NCBI GenBank assembly: GCA_013176395.1 | Contig: JABMLP010000013.1 | Location: forward strand, 992,001-1,056,000 | Reading direction: 5' to 3' | Source: Venturia oleaginea | Taxonomy: Eukaryota > Ascomycota > Dothideomycetes > Venturiales > Venturiaceae | DNA length: 64,000 nt | In this document: positions 10,007-20,056 of the stretch, one piece after another | Layout: every line of letters begins with the position of its first letter | Numbering within the stretch: the stretch's first letter is position 1 | Notes under the pieces: generated by a model | What the model was told of the DNA's origin: nothing | Database searches by the model: none | Seen by the model: the letters and a program-made list of their open reading frames with translations, nothing else | Position numbers and translations under genes: made by a program

Positions 10007-11112
10007 CAGGGAAGGCGATCCCACTCTTCCTTATCTTTGCGGGCAAGGTCCTCATCTCTACTTGGTTCGAAGGCATCCCTCGCGACTGGATTATTGAAGT
10101 TAGCCCCAATGGCTGGACGAACAATAACCTAGCGCTTGCCTGGCTTGGACAGTTCGACACGTATACGAAACCAATTGGAGTATACAGACTATTTATTATC
10201 GACGGCCATAAGAGCCATTGCTCGGACGATTTCCAGGATCTATGTAGAGAGAGGAAGATTATTACTCTCTATATGCCTCCACACTCGTCGCACCTGTTAC
10301 AGCCTCTTGACGTTGCCTGCTTCTCGCCATTGAAGCGTAGGTACGGCGATGAGATCTCGGCCTTGGCACGCAACCATACCTACCATATATCAAAAGAAGA
10401 CTTCCTACCAGCATTCAAAGCAGCCTACGACAAGGTATTTTCAAGGGAGAATATCTGCGCAGGGTTTAGAGCAGCTGGGCTAGTCCTACACAACCCAGAT
10501 ACGATGTTATCGAAGCTTGATGTGAGGCTACGTACGCCGACTCCACCACGATCAGGTACCGTCGCATGGGAGGCAAAGACACCGCGCAACGCCCACGAAA
10601 TTGAGGCGCAGGCAACGCTTATTCGAAAGAGGATGCAAAAGCACCCAGGATCCTCTGCAAGTTCTATTGATGAGGAGGTCAGGCAGTTGAGTAAAGGCGT
10701 GCAGCAGATAGCACATGAAATGGTGTTGATGCGCGAAGAAACAGCGCGCCTTCGAGACGCAATTGAGGCAGTTACAAAGCATAAGAGTCGCCAAAGGAGA
10801 TATATACGGACTGAGCAGACCTTGATAGCTGGTGAAGTAACTGACTTAGTTACTATAAGGGAGGTTGGTAATCGTAACGATGGTGAGAAGCCTGCGAAGA
10901 GGGTACGTGGAGAGAGGCACTGCGGCCGTTGCGGCGAGACTGGGCATAACTCCCGCACTTGTGAGGTAGAAACAGAGAATATACATGATAGCGAAGCTTC
11001 TAAATAATATTATTCTATTCTAATTAATACTATAAGTTGTTGTAGGGATGCGTAGTATTTTTACGAAGGCGGTTTACGTTTGTGAGGTGGCCCACTCGCT
11101 TGGGTGGCCCAC

Positions 11113-11368
11113 TGTCACGGGGCGGGTTCGGGTATCAGGAGGAAGGAGCAGCAGCAGGAACAGGTATCATTCAACAGGCTATATACGGACTGGCAGGCAA
11201 ACCAACAGGCAGGTTTGACGACAGGACGAAGTTCAAAGAGATACGAATTGGTTGAAGCCACGTAGGCTTTTAAAACCTTTCCTCGGCAGAACTCCGGTTC
11301 TGCCTTGATCACGTGCCGTGGGGCCACCCCAACGGCGGGAAGGACTTGTCCGCGGTCGTAACGTGACA
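11113..11368. mobile_element. 256-bp solo-LTR-like insertion inside the pogo terminal repeat (TSD CCCAC)
   Basis: It begins TGTCACGGGGCGGG and ends GTAACGTGACA, with 7-bp inverse ends TGTCACG/CGTGACA, and lies between two CCCAC copies (11108-11112, 11369-11373). Removing the insert and one CCCAC recreates the 17-bp subrepeat GGCCCACTCGCTTG expected in the terminal repeat. TG..CA ends with a 5-bp duplication fit a solo LTR. Confidence 0.75.
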
Positions 11369-11392
11369 CCCACTCGCTTGTGAAATACGTTA

Positions 11393-12825
11393 TCAGGAAA
11401 TTATGAGAATTATTAATAATAATCAGGATTTATTGTTGTATGTAGGGCTCTGATGTGCCTGTGCCAACATCCACTGTATTTACAAGGGGTATAAAACCAT
11501 GTGAGACCAAAGACATCGAAAATTCCCTTCCGTTTCTTTCTTGGGAAGTTTGATAACCGTACTAGTCGGCCTCTCCCTTCCCTTTCTGCTTGTCTCTGAG
11601 TGCTATTCGGGTCAACACTATAGCGAGGTCGATTGCTCCAAAACCGTGTCGTAACACCTCTATGTAGAGTGACTGCATTTTAACCGTACCCAGGCGGGCC
11701 TGGGTGGGAGCGGTTATTCTGTAACTGTTGTTCGCCTTTCCCTGGCGATGACTTTCTGTGTGTGCCCATTATCCTTGATCTAAATTCAAGCCTGAATTCG
11801 TTATCTGCTTCTTTACTGTTCCTCCGTGCTTATACCGTGTCTGTACCGTGCCTTCGCCCGCCTATATCCGCATGCCTCTCGCCCTTATCCGAAAGGGCAC
11901 CCAAGAATCCTCCTATCATCTTCTTTCCGCCTTAGAAGTTCTTCCCTACTGTTTGTTGATGGCACCCTGGAGGACCAATCCAGTTCCGTACCTAGTTTTC
12001 TGTCCGTGTAGGGTTGAAGGGTTTTATCGCGATATCGTACGGAGGAGGATAGAGGTCGAGGACGGCTCGATGCTCGCCTGGTACGTGGGAGGTCGTTCTT
12101 TACGTTTGTTTGATTGATCCTGTTGTTGCCGGTGTGTCTGGGCCTTTTCGGCGATGGTGTGCTCGCGGTACGGTCGTGGTGCGACGTGGCCTCTTGCTGC
12201 GCGAGTGCGACGACGGGCAACCACCACGAGCGTGCGTTGATCTGATCGGCTCTGGTCACTGCCCTGAGAATTATTATAAGAGAGTCAAGAGTACTTAGTA
12301 CTACTTCTACCGTTCTATATAATAATATCTAGATCTTCTTCCTCTTTCCTTACGTAGTTAGGTGGATAGTAGTAATCTTTTAGTAATCCTTATTACACAT
12401 TATATAAGCATCACGAGAACCCGCACTGGTGGGAGACGGGGCGGCTTATGTAGAATCTATAACCCGCCCCAACCCGTCTCCCCCCGACCCGTTAACGGGG
12501 CGGGTTGAAGACCTCAAAACCCGCCCCGATCCGCTCCGTTGGGGATCCTATTTAAAACATCCACACCCCGCGGCTATGTACACTGCATAAGTTCACGTGT
12601 AGATGGCAGGGGTGAACATCACACCTAACATCGCAACGGAGAGATAATATGTGAAGAAGAGTTCCGGAGCCAAGTTAGGTGAAGTTCCTTGAATTGCGTA
12701 CGCCAAAACCCCTTAGATCCCGATACCTGTCTACCATCTGCGGGTATATGTCCCTATACGCCTGTGTCCCAACGCCAAACTCGCTTCATTCAAGCCAGAC
12801 TCCAAAAAACTCCAACAAAGCAATG
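11393..12825. other. Gene-poor spacer with GC-rich repeat motifs
   Basis: No supported gene. At about 12,425-12,545 there is a cluster of short GC-rich direct and inverted motifs (ACCCGCCCC, GGGGCGGGTT, and the palindrome CCCGTTAACGGG) like the GGGGCGGGTTCGGGT at the edge of the 256-bp insertion. This looks like another transposon terminus or relic, but I could not bound it. Confidence 0.4.
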
Positions 12826-15820
12826 CTACATAATGCTACACCTCTCTTGTCCTAGTCCCGCACCGGCCTGGTTGATTCCGCTTTGCCTCCTCTGTCCTCT
12901 ACCCAGACTGCTGCCTGAAGGTATACGATCAACCAGTGCCACTGACTGACGCCGAACAGGTGCTAGAGATGCTGAGTTCTGCATGTACGCACTCGGCTGT
13001 TGTTGGTGAAGAGCAGGTGAAGCCGGCGCGTGCGGGCTCGCAGGATGGTCTCTTGGGGGCACAAATCGACGATCTTTTGAAGCCTGCTCATACGTGGGTG
13101 GACATTCTTCATCATGGTTAGTAGCTCGATTTGTAGTTGGGACATTATTGCGACGAGGAGGAATCGAAGGTCGAGTAGGCAGCTGCGGTGCTGCAGGAAG
13201 AGGCCGTTGTTGAGGATCCATTACTTGTCCTCTGAGATCTTGTTCTCGTCGACGAGCAGCTTGTTCCGCTCGGTGACGCTCCTCTTCTTCGTCTTGCAAT
13301 TGCAAAGCAAGTGCAAGATCATGATCCTCCTGTTCCGCCCTCTTCCTCTCTTCAGGACTCAGAGATGCCTCATCATCCTGTGCGGCTGAGGGAGAAGAAG
13401 ATCCAACAACACCACTCTGTTGGTTTGGAAATGCACTCTGGTTCCCACGGGCCTTTCCTTTGCCTTGCACTGTTGTCCAGCCTTGGTCGACATCCAACAT
13501 ACTTTGAACTGGTTGAGCATTCAGTGAACTGCCTCGGGGACCTGCTGGACCCGATTCTGACGGTGATGTGTGGCTGACAGGTCTAAAGTCACCAGAGTAG
13601 TGTACAGTACCACGGCCGCTGATATCGACCAAACTCTCCCAAACAATTTCCTCATGAGAGGAGTAGCCGGCATCCGTAACCAAAATGAGCAGTTGTTGCG
13701 AACGAGGCTCTTTATAAATTGTTGAGAAGTGATCGTTACGGAACAGGATCGCAAAATTACCAGGTTGTATGTGCTCCAAAAGCACGTTCAATCCGTACTC
13801 TGTCAGTTGCGTAGGCCACTCAGACATGAACTGCTTGATCGTGGCCAAATCTTCAAACAGGTGTTGCTCTTCGCTATTCAACCCCGTCGAACTTAGTTTA
13901 GCTTCAAGCTCTTCCTCATAAAATTGTATATTTTGAGTGTCTTCGTATGTCTCAGCAGAGCGATTGAAAGCTGCATAAGCTGGCTCGTCTCTTGTTGGTA
14001 GCCAGCCATGCATTAGCGGAATGCTGAACGTGCTGTAGAGCTTCATCTCCCGCGTATCCTCAAATCCACCAGGTTGGCTATCTGGTTGCAAAGTTGGATG
14101 CATCGTCATTGATGATCTGTCGGGTTTGAGCGTGAACTGCGGGTTGACATTCATACCGGTGTGCAATGTAATCAGAAAGGAATACAGGTCGCTCACGTCA
14201 GGCAGGTCATAAGCTCCCTCACCTCTCCTCCCAGACATGAGTTCCTCGAATACGGCATCCAGAAGCAATCCCAGACTAACCTGCTCCCGCGTTTGGAGCG
14301 TTTCCCCTAAGCCAGTCTCGATGTCCATAGGCGTCGAAAGTGTGAGGGCGTTTACAAGCGCAAGTAAAGGGCAGGGGCCGTTAGCGTTCTGGACGAGGAT
14401 AGGGGTAATTCTGATTTTGCCGAAATTTGCATCGAACCATCGAACTTTTTTGATCTGGTATGTCTGATTTCGCTGCTTTTTCATGACAGTGGCTGGCGAA
14501 TCCACAGTTCTCTGTACATCTTGAGCGATACTAGTATCCACCATCGGCCGAGGCGGTTTGGCAGGAGGAATGCCTTCGGGCGACGAGGACTGTGTAAATC
14601 CAGGCGAAGTCTGTCGAAAGCCAGCCGCCGCAGCTTGTTCGCCTGCATGCCACTCCCCCTCTGCTCTTCGCTCTTCTTCCACTTTTCGCGCACGTTCAAA
14701 AGCAACACCCGCCTCCCTTTCACGCTTCTCTCTTTCGCTCTTTTCGAAAGCTTGCTGTTCATGCCATGTTCGTTGTGGGCCAGTGAGCGCATTATCTGGC
14801 AGACCATGCGCGCGCGAAGAGAAAGCGTCCAACGAGGACAGATCCGTCTGGGGATCCCATGCGGTCGATGTCGCGGAGTTTTCTCTATCAGGACGTACAG
14901 GCTCTTTCCCATCCTCAGTTGACACGGGTATCAGTGGTGGTTGCGAGGAAAAGGGAGAAGTAGGTTCGACGGGTATCAGAGGCGGCTGCGAGGAGAACGG
15001 AGACGAGACGATGTCATCACCTAGTGTCGATTTTGGGATTCTTCCAGTAGTAGTATGGTATGTCGGGAGCTCTGTCGGTGGAATGTCGTGAGAATGGCTC
15101 GTTGGTAAGGGAGGCGTACCTGACCAATGCGAACTACCATGAGAATTAGTTGATGATCGCATTCATTTCATAGTCCCTCAATGCTTGAACTTGGTATTAT
15201 TGATAAACCTCTGGCGATCTTGGACCAAATCGCCAGAAATGCAGCAATATCAAGGTCAAGCAATAAACATCCATACAATGGCATGACTTAGGAGCGCGTT
15301 GATTGACCTACCTGCCGCTTTCAGGTCCGAATAGTGCCTCCCCTGTGGTTTGTGGTCGTAGATAGGAGGGCTGTTGTTGCACCTTAGGAGGCGATCTGGA
15401 AGTCTCCGTCCTCCACGGATTGCCGTTTCCAGAAGTGCTGGACAGGTTTGATACCAAGCTCTCCTTTGATTTCGCGAGAGCTCCTCCTGGAGGTCCTACC
15501 CTCAGGGATTCCGGCAGGTCAGAGACCTTTTCTGATTGGCGTGAGGCGGGTCTGCTAATTCGCAATGGAGCGGGTAAAGCCATGGTTGCAGGAGGCCTAT
15601 CGATCGTGTTCGTATTTCCGCCTTCCAACTCCCATTCGGAGTCGGAATCCTCCTTGTCCCAGTCGTCATCCTCGTCTTCAGATTCGGCATGAGCATTTAG
15701 TAATTGAGGTGGCACAACCTTTGGTATTGTAGAAGTAGGATTCGCAGTAGTTGTAGGCGAGGATGGGTATGGGGGCTGGTCCTGGGCAGCCTGGCTAGGC
15801 AGAGGCTTTCTGGTGACCAT
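12826..15820 (-). CDS. MINDY-family deubiquitinase with C-terminal CaaX box (938 aa, 2 exons)
   Basis: Exon 1 is 15312-15820 (ATG at 15820, MVTRKPLPSQ). A 178-nt intron (GTAGGT..GGTAG) joins in phase to exon 2 (12826-15133). The N-terminal 390 residues are low-complexity with acidic and Ser/Pro stretches and a charged Glu/Arg coiled segment. The catalytic domain (about residues 395-690) starts KKVRWFDANFGKIRITPI and has the cysteine motif NANGPCPLLALVNAL and the histidine region FRNDHFSTIYKEP. Family members cut K48-linked polyubiquitin chains. A Glu/Arg/Gln-rich stretch (RKRAEQEDHDLALALQLQDE), resembling a ubiquitin-interacting motif, follows at about residue 760. The protein ends CSIM, a CaaX signal whose Met favours farnesylation, so membrane attachment is likely. 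The intron is long for this locus, so the acceptor choice is the least certain part. Confidence 0.85.
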
Positions 15821-17040
15821 TCTGATGTGCCCTGGGTTTCCAAGAAGAGGACGACTCTGGGTATTTGTTCTGGAAGCTCGATCTGGTGCGGTTCGTGCAA
15901 TGGTTGCCTGGTGGGGCTAGGAGTTATAATAGGGTTAAACCGCGGGATCGCGGCAGGGACTCCCTGATTAGGGTGAGGCGTAGAGGTTGCGGTTGAGGAA
16001 AGTACAGCGAAGGAAGGCTCTATGTGAGGTTCATAGCCATTATGATGAGGGAGAATGGAGGTGTGGTGTTCTTTCGCATAGACTGGTCGTGCAGAAGTGG
16101 AAGAGGAGGAGGAATACGATATCAGCTGCAAGCCTGCGAGCGCCGCGTAACAAACTGCGTCACCTAGCGTCTCCAAGCATCTCCAAGCCACCACCGTAGC
16201 AAGCACCTGCAGATATCAACACTCGCACGTCCTCGGGCTTCATGTTGCTTTGTCAACACTGCAACACCATCCATCATAGAAAGCACAAATTATGAAACGT
16301 TGGTACTGCCTGTTTCACTTACCCATTTGCCCTGGAGCAACTCGTACCGAACAACTCCGACCACACCTCAACGCTTGGCTATGCACGCTCTGGAATCACC
16401 AATTGCCCAGTTCATGTTGACTGGAAAAGTGCATATCAGTCGCATGATAATGTGCTAAAGTACTAATCTAACATAGCCGCTCCGAGCCTTCCCTGATATG
16501 GCGATCCTCCCTCTAATAGTTACACTAATAGGAAAAGTCCACCCATCACATAAAACCCGAGACTCCTACCTCCTTAACATACACACTCTCCATCATATCC
16601 TCGCCTTACCAATCCATCCCATCAACTTGTCGCACTCCTCTTAGCCAACCTCCCACCTCCCCTAATTCCGCCCCAAACTCCAGCTTCCGAGTCCCCCAAG
16701 GCCTAGAGCGGGTGACAACAAAAAGGCGCCAAATATCCTCCGGGAAGACCAGGATCGTACACACAGTCTTTGCCGCAATCGTTGTAGCAAGCTTGCTTTT
16801 TTTTGTAACAGTTTTTATAGAATGTGGCGGAGACATTAAAGGCAAGAAGGGAGGTAATGAGGAGGGTTGTAAGTTGCATTGTTCGGGGTTGTTGGGGGGG
16901 TGGGTGGTAGTAGTGGTGGTAGTAATAGTGAGGAAAGTTGAGGAAAGGTGTGGTGGATGTTGCAAATGTGGTTGTGATTGTGATCGTTGAGAGAATTGGT
17001 ATGTGAGGAGAGAGAGGGAGAAGGAAGGTATTAGTACTGA
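15821..17040. other. Upstream region of the deubiquitinase; one weak ORF
   Basis: No gene with recognisable domains. A minus-strand ORF at 16606-16965 (119 codons) has a Thr/Pro-rich first half and a more protein-like second half (TILVFPEDIWRLFVVTRSRP). It could be a small species-specific gene but I give it little weight. Other ORFs here overlap low-complexity DNA. Confidence 0.3.
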
Positions 17041-18487
17041 ATTGAAAGACTATAATAAGTAACTTCCCCAGTCAGACTTGAATACGAGGACGGCGTCTTT
17101 TGCGATAGGACTAATCTGTCCGAGGATACTCGTCTATCGATTTTCTGGCTCCCACAGTCCCACTGGCTTCAAGTGGAGTATTGCCCCTATTCTGCGGTTT
17201 ACACGCCGGCCTATTATAGTAGGAAGGGGAATTTATTTTCGGGTCCACTGTAGTCTGATGGATACAGTATTAAACGATTAGCGGCTAGATCTTCGTCGGG
17301 GTGTTCTTACTGTGAAGTATGTATCGGATAAGGGGGATCTGCTGACGTTTATTATCCATCAGACCACAATAGGTTGGACGTGCTATTAGTAGGAGCGAAA
17401 AGGGCACGGATATCTGGGCGTCTGCTATACGTCGTATACGTAGTATATAAAGGCGGACTGTTTTCCTTCCTCACGATTGGACATGAGACTATCGTAACAT
17501 AGATCACTAGAATGCCTCCTCCTCGGATCCGTTGGTGAAGAGCAAGGTTGGGTCCAAATCTGGTAATATATTAGGCTAAGGACTTGGATGGGACTGTTGT
17601 AGAAGCTTTTAAAGCTATTGTAGGTTTTGAGTGGACGAGGACATTTGCAACATGCGATCGAGTGGTGTTCTAAATGCCAAGACAGCTGAGTATGAGTACT
17701 GATTAAACACGTCGCTCAACTCCGTCGCTTAACACCTTCGATCACGCCCCATAAACTTCCTGTCGTGTGATCTGAAATCTCCACATTTACCGTGTAAATT
17801 GGGAAGATAAGATTAGCGTCAGGAGTCGGAACTATACGGATTCCGAAGATTCTACCAGCAGAAATGCAAGTGCTTTGTCAGTGCGCAGTTAGTCCCTACG
17901 TCTTTCTATGGAGTACGCTGACCTTATTGTACTTTGTACATCAACGTGAACTTTCTTCAAGTTTTTTGACTAACTTAGTGAGTAACGCCCGCAATTCTAG
18001 TCTGCGTCACGATGGTACATTGACGGCCAAGGACTCGGATGGGATCGTTCCGGAGGCTTTTAAGCTATACGGAGTCTTTTCAAAGGCCTTTTAAAAGGAG
18101 ATATCAATCCTGAACGCCTAGTCAAGGGGTAAGAATTAACTAATCTACGTATGTCAGCTGGGCTTTGCTGTGGGGTAGAGCTCTCAGAATCACTCCTGAT
18201 CAGTCAATCAATCAAAAAGCTTGAGGAATGTCCACGTCGTTGCACAAGCCACAATGACATACCATGGAGTCCAGAACATTACTTCTGCAGAGTATTTTTC
18301 TAGTCCGGCACTATCCACGCACGTTCTGTATCGAATGTGGGGGCACACTGACTTTCAAATACCATTTGATGCCCGATTATCGGCGTTACTATCGGCAATA
18401 TGGACGAGAAGAAGAGTATAGTAAGCCTGGAAGAGATTGAAAGTAAAGGCATTTGGATCAGCAGAAAGCCGGAGTGTTCAAGAGCCG
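17041..18487. other. Relic, non-coding stretch with diverged repeats
   Basis: Nothing codes convincingly. CTGATGGATA near 17255 and TATCCATCAG near 17350 are an inverted pair about 90 bp apart, within a longer imperfect match. Two diverged direct copies of a segment like GACTYGGATGGGA..GCTTTTAAGCTAT lie near 17580 and 18030. A TATA-like TATATAAAGG occurs near 17445. This fits old, mutated transposon sequence. Confidence 0.35.
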
Positions 18488-19117
18488 ATGTCACCTTCTA
18501 TGGACTCGATCGGCCCTCTTTTCAGTCCAGTTAAGGTTACCGCTGCGCAAAGATCTCGACAGAGTCTTATCGCCAAACTGGAGTCCGACGGAGCGCGAGC
18601 GCGAGCGCACGAACCCCCTTCAGACTTTTCCAAACACCTGCATGATATGTTGACCGAAAACGCTGCTGTTCTTTCAGTCGCCATCCGAACTAGCCAGCGC
18701 GAGAAGCTTAATAGGGAATGGTTCGATGCCAAAGAACTCCACGACAGGGCGTCTAAGAATCTGCTGAACTTTCTCCAGGAATACGCTCGAGTGGACCAAT
18801 CGCTGAAAGTAATGTTATCTTTCACCTGGATGGTGTCCTCCCGCTTTCATCCTTTTGTCGTCATACCAACAAAGCAACCAGCTACAACGCCTAGTCGTAA
18901 TACTACGAACGAAATCAAGTATGGAGCGGCGCGTGAGAGCTGGGCCTTCCCCTCAGGAATCATTTATGATCTCACACATATCGCCGACCGCCTGCCACGC
19001 GGTAAGTTTCCTGTACTTCTTGCCCTCCCGTCTTCCCAACGGTCCGCTTGCCTAGACCAAAGCACCACTAGAAGTAAGCTTCTACTCCAGCTCCAAATCA
19101 TAGCACCAGCCCGGTAA
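18488..19117 (+). CDS. Hypothetical protein, unrecognised
   Basis: The frame from ATG 18488 (MSPSMDSIGPLFSPVKVTAA) is open to 19117. The first 110 residues look real: a hydrophilic helical segment with KHLHDMLTENAAVLSVAIRT and NREWFDAKELHDRASKNLL. After LDQ..QSLK, at about 18809, a GTAATG occurs and the downstream translation looks less protein-like, so an intron or a decayed end is possible. No domain recognised. It lies in a repeat-rich interval, so it may be a fragment. Confidence 0.3.
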   Translation: MSPSMDSIGPLFSPVKVTAAQRSRQSLIAKLESDGARARAHEPPSDFSKHLHDMLTENAAVLSVAIRTSQREKLNREWFDAKELHDRASKNLLNFLQEYARVDQSLKVMLSFTWMVSSRFHPFVVIPTKQPATTPSRNTTNEIKYGAARESWAFPSGIIYDLTHIADRLPRGKFPVLLALPSSQRSACLDQSTTRSKLLLQLQIIAPAR

Positions 19118-19846
19118 ACCCTTCAGTAGTAGAACTGACACTCCATTCCACGACCAATCAATCAGTATGTACTACCTTCTGAGAGGAGATGTATAGCTTC
19201 AACCGTGATAGTCGTTCCATCTAAAAGTAATTCTTTTTGAAAAGGTTTCTCACGAATCTCTCTCCTCGATGGAAGAGGGCCAGGCAAAAAAGCCTCGAGG
19301 ATTGACCCTAACCTGATTTGAACAGATACTTAACGTCCAGTATTAGTAACGACATGCTGTTGGAGCTGGGAGAACTACTTACACCTTCAGGTAGTCCCAT
19401 CTGCTGGAATCTGACGCGCTGCCATTGCGCCATAGGGCCGTGAGGTAGAATGCTGGAAAATTAGGTTTTAATGGAGAGCATAAATGAGAAAGAAGTGATT
19501 TAGCAGGTTTGTGTGCCGTGACAGTTCCACTTTATGGATGTGGGGTATTTATCGATAGGAGGGAGGTATCGATAGGGAGAGGGGTGAGACGGACAGGCAA
19601 CTGGCTAGAAACAGAATGAAGTTTTTGAAGAGAGAGTAGATGATTTTTAACAGGCATATAAGAAAGCAGGTTGAATATAAGATATAAAAAGAGAGAAAGG
19701 AAATCTACTAAAGTCCGTTGTAAGATACCTCTATCTATGAGATTGTAGTTTCAGCCTTAGCCTTGCCAAGAAAATAATTCCAGATTTTGGAACTGCTTTG
19801 CTTCTTGCCCTAGTACTAATCGTCCAGTATGTAATATGTCACTTGC
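19118..19846. other. Spacer before the chromovirus; no gene seen
   Basis: Apart from the tRNA-Trp fragment at 19381-19439 nothing is recognised. The stretch is AT-rich and purine-rich near 19550-19720. The 5 bp next to the retrotransposon are CTTGC. Confidence 0.35.
19381..19439 (-). pseudogene. Truncated tRNA-Trp (CCA) with intron, lacking the T arm and acceptor 3' strand
   Basis: Read on the minus strand, GGCCCTATGGCGCAATGGCA begins like a eukaryotic tRNA-Trp: acceptor 5' strand, then a D arm with stem GCGC/GCGC. The anticodon arm follows, with CCA in the loop after TT. A short intron-like stretch comes after the purine following the anticodon (the usual intron position) and then CTGAAGGTG. 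No T arm or matching TAGGGCC acceptor strand follows, so this is a 5' fragment rather than a working gene. Confidence 0.45.
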
Positions 19847-20024
19847 TGTTATGGGCATGGCCCATGGTTGGTATAGGCTAAGAGCCTAAGCCTGATTGAG
19901 CCTAGTATAGAGAAAGAACCTCATTGAGGTTCTCTGTTTGTAGATACCTTCACTCCTTAACTGAATCTAAACAATCTTTGGCTACGAGTATGCTGCGTCT
20001 TTCCAGCTACCGTCCCGTAATATA
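19847..20024 (+). repeat. 5' LTR of the chromovirus
   Basis: It begins TGTTATGGGCATGGCCCATG and ends CCGTAATATA, identical over 178 bp to 25249-25426. It contains a CATGGGCC-type inverted pair at the start and AACCTCATTGAGGTT, a 15-base hairpin near 19918-19932. The end is not the usual CA. Confidence 0.95.
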
Positions 20025-20033
20025 GATTCAGTT
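20023..20033 (+). promoter_or_regulatory. Candidate self-priming primer binding site
   Basis: TAGATTCAGTT at the LTR/internal junction is the exact reverse complement of AACTGAATCTA at 19959-19969 inside the 5' LTR. In Tf1 and related sushi-type chromoviruses the first 11 bases of the element's own RNA pair with the site just after the LTR and prime reverse transcription. This arrangement matches if transcription starts at 19959. The two LTR bases included in the match are a small uncertainty. Confidence 0.6.
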
Positions 20034-20056
20034 CTTTACAAACCTAGGTGTACTTG

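Larger units (their letters stand above)
7400..11007 (+). pseudogene. pogo/Fot1-type transposase with C-terminal CCHC zinc knuckle, disrupted
   Basis: The frame opens at ATG 7400 (MPQQHEKQKIYKEGHIFLA). A one-base shift near 7531 separates it from the continuing frame (TKLKEDVVIKRILNKILRGL..), which has the CENP-B/Tc5-like DNA-binding segment and the first DDE motif YNFDESGF. At 8040 the frame is cut by the LTR-like insertion and resumes in phase at 10007 (GSTG then KAIPLFLIFAGK), with the second motif IIDGHKSH and the third in LLQPLDVACFSPLKRRY. A coiled-coil-like region and the zinc knuckle CGRCGETGHNSRTC close the protein before TAA at 11005. Related to the 25.6, 38.5 and 60.1 kb copies but clearly diverged from them. 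Confidence 0.85.
7268..11390 (+). mobile_element. Full-length pogo/Fot1-type transposon carrying two nested insertions
   Basis: The element is flanked by TA on both sides (7266-7267, 11391-11392). The ends ACGTACTTCACAAGCGAG and CTCGCTTGTGAAATACGT are inverted copies. Further in, CTCACAAACGTAAACCGCC is matched by its exact inverse near 11066-11090. Between these blocks lie 17-bp subrepeats, five on the left and two on the right. Removing the nested insertions at 8041-10006 and 11113-11368 leaves about 1.9 kb, the size of the other copies in this window. Confidence 0.85.

Noticed and set aside
14481..14912. Long ORFs on both strands inside the deubiquitinase gene (e.g. 143 codons, minus)
   Set aside because: Shadows of the true frame, which carries the MINDY domain.
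15697..16206. 169-codon minus-strand ORF upstream of the deubiquitinase
   Set aside because: It overlaps the exon 1 start in another frame and shows no domain; it more likely covers the promoter and leader.
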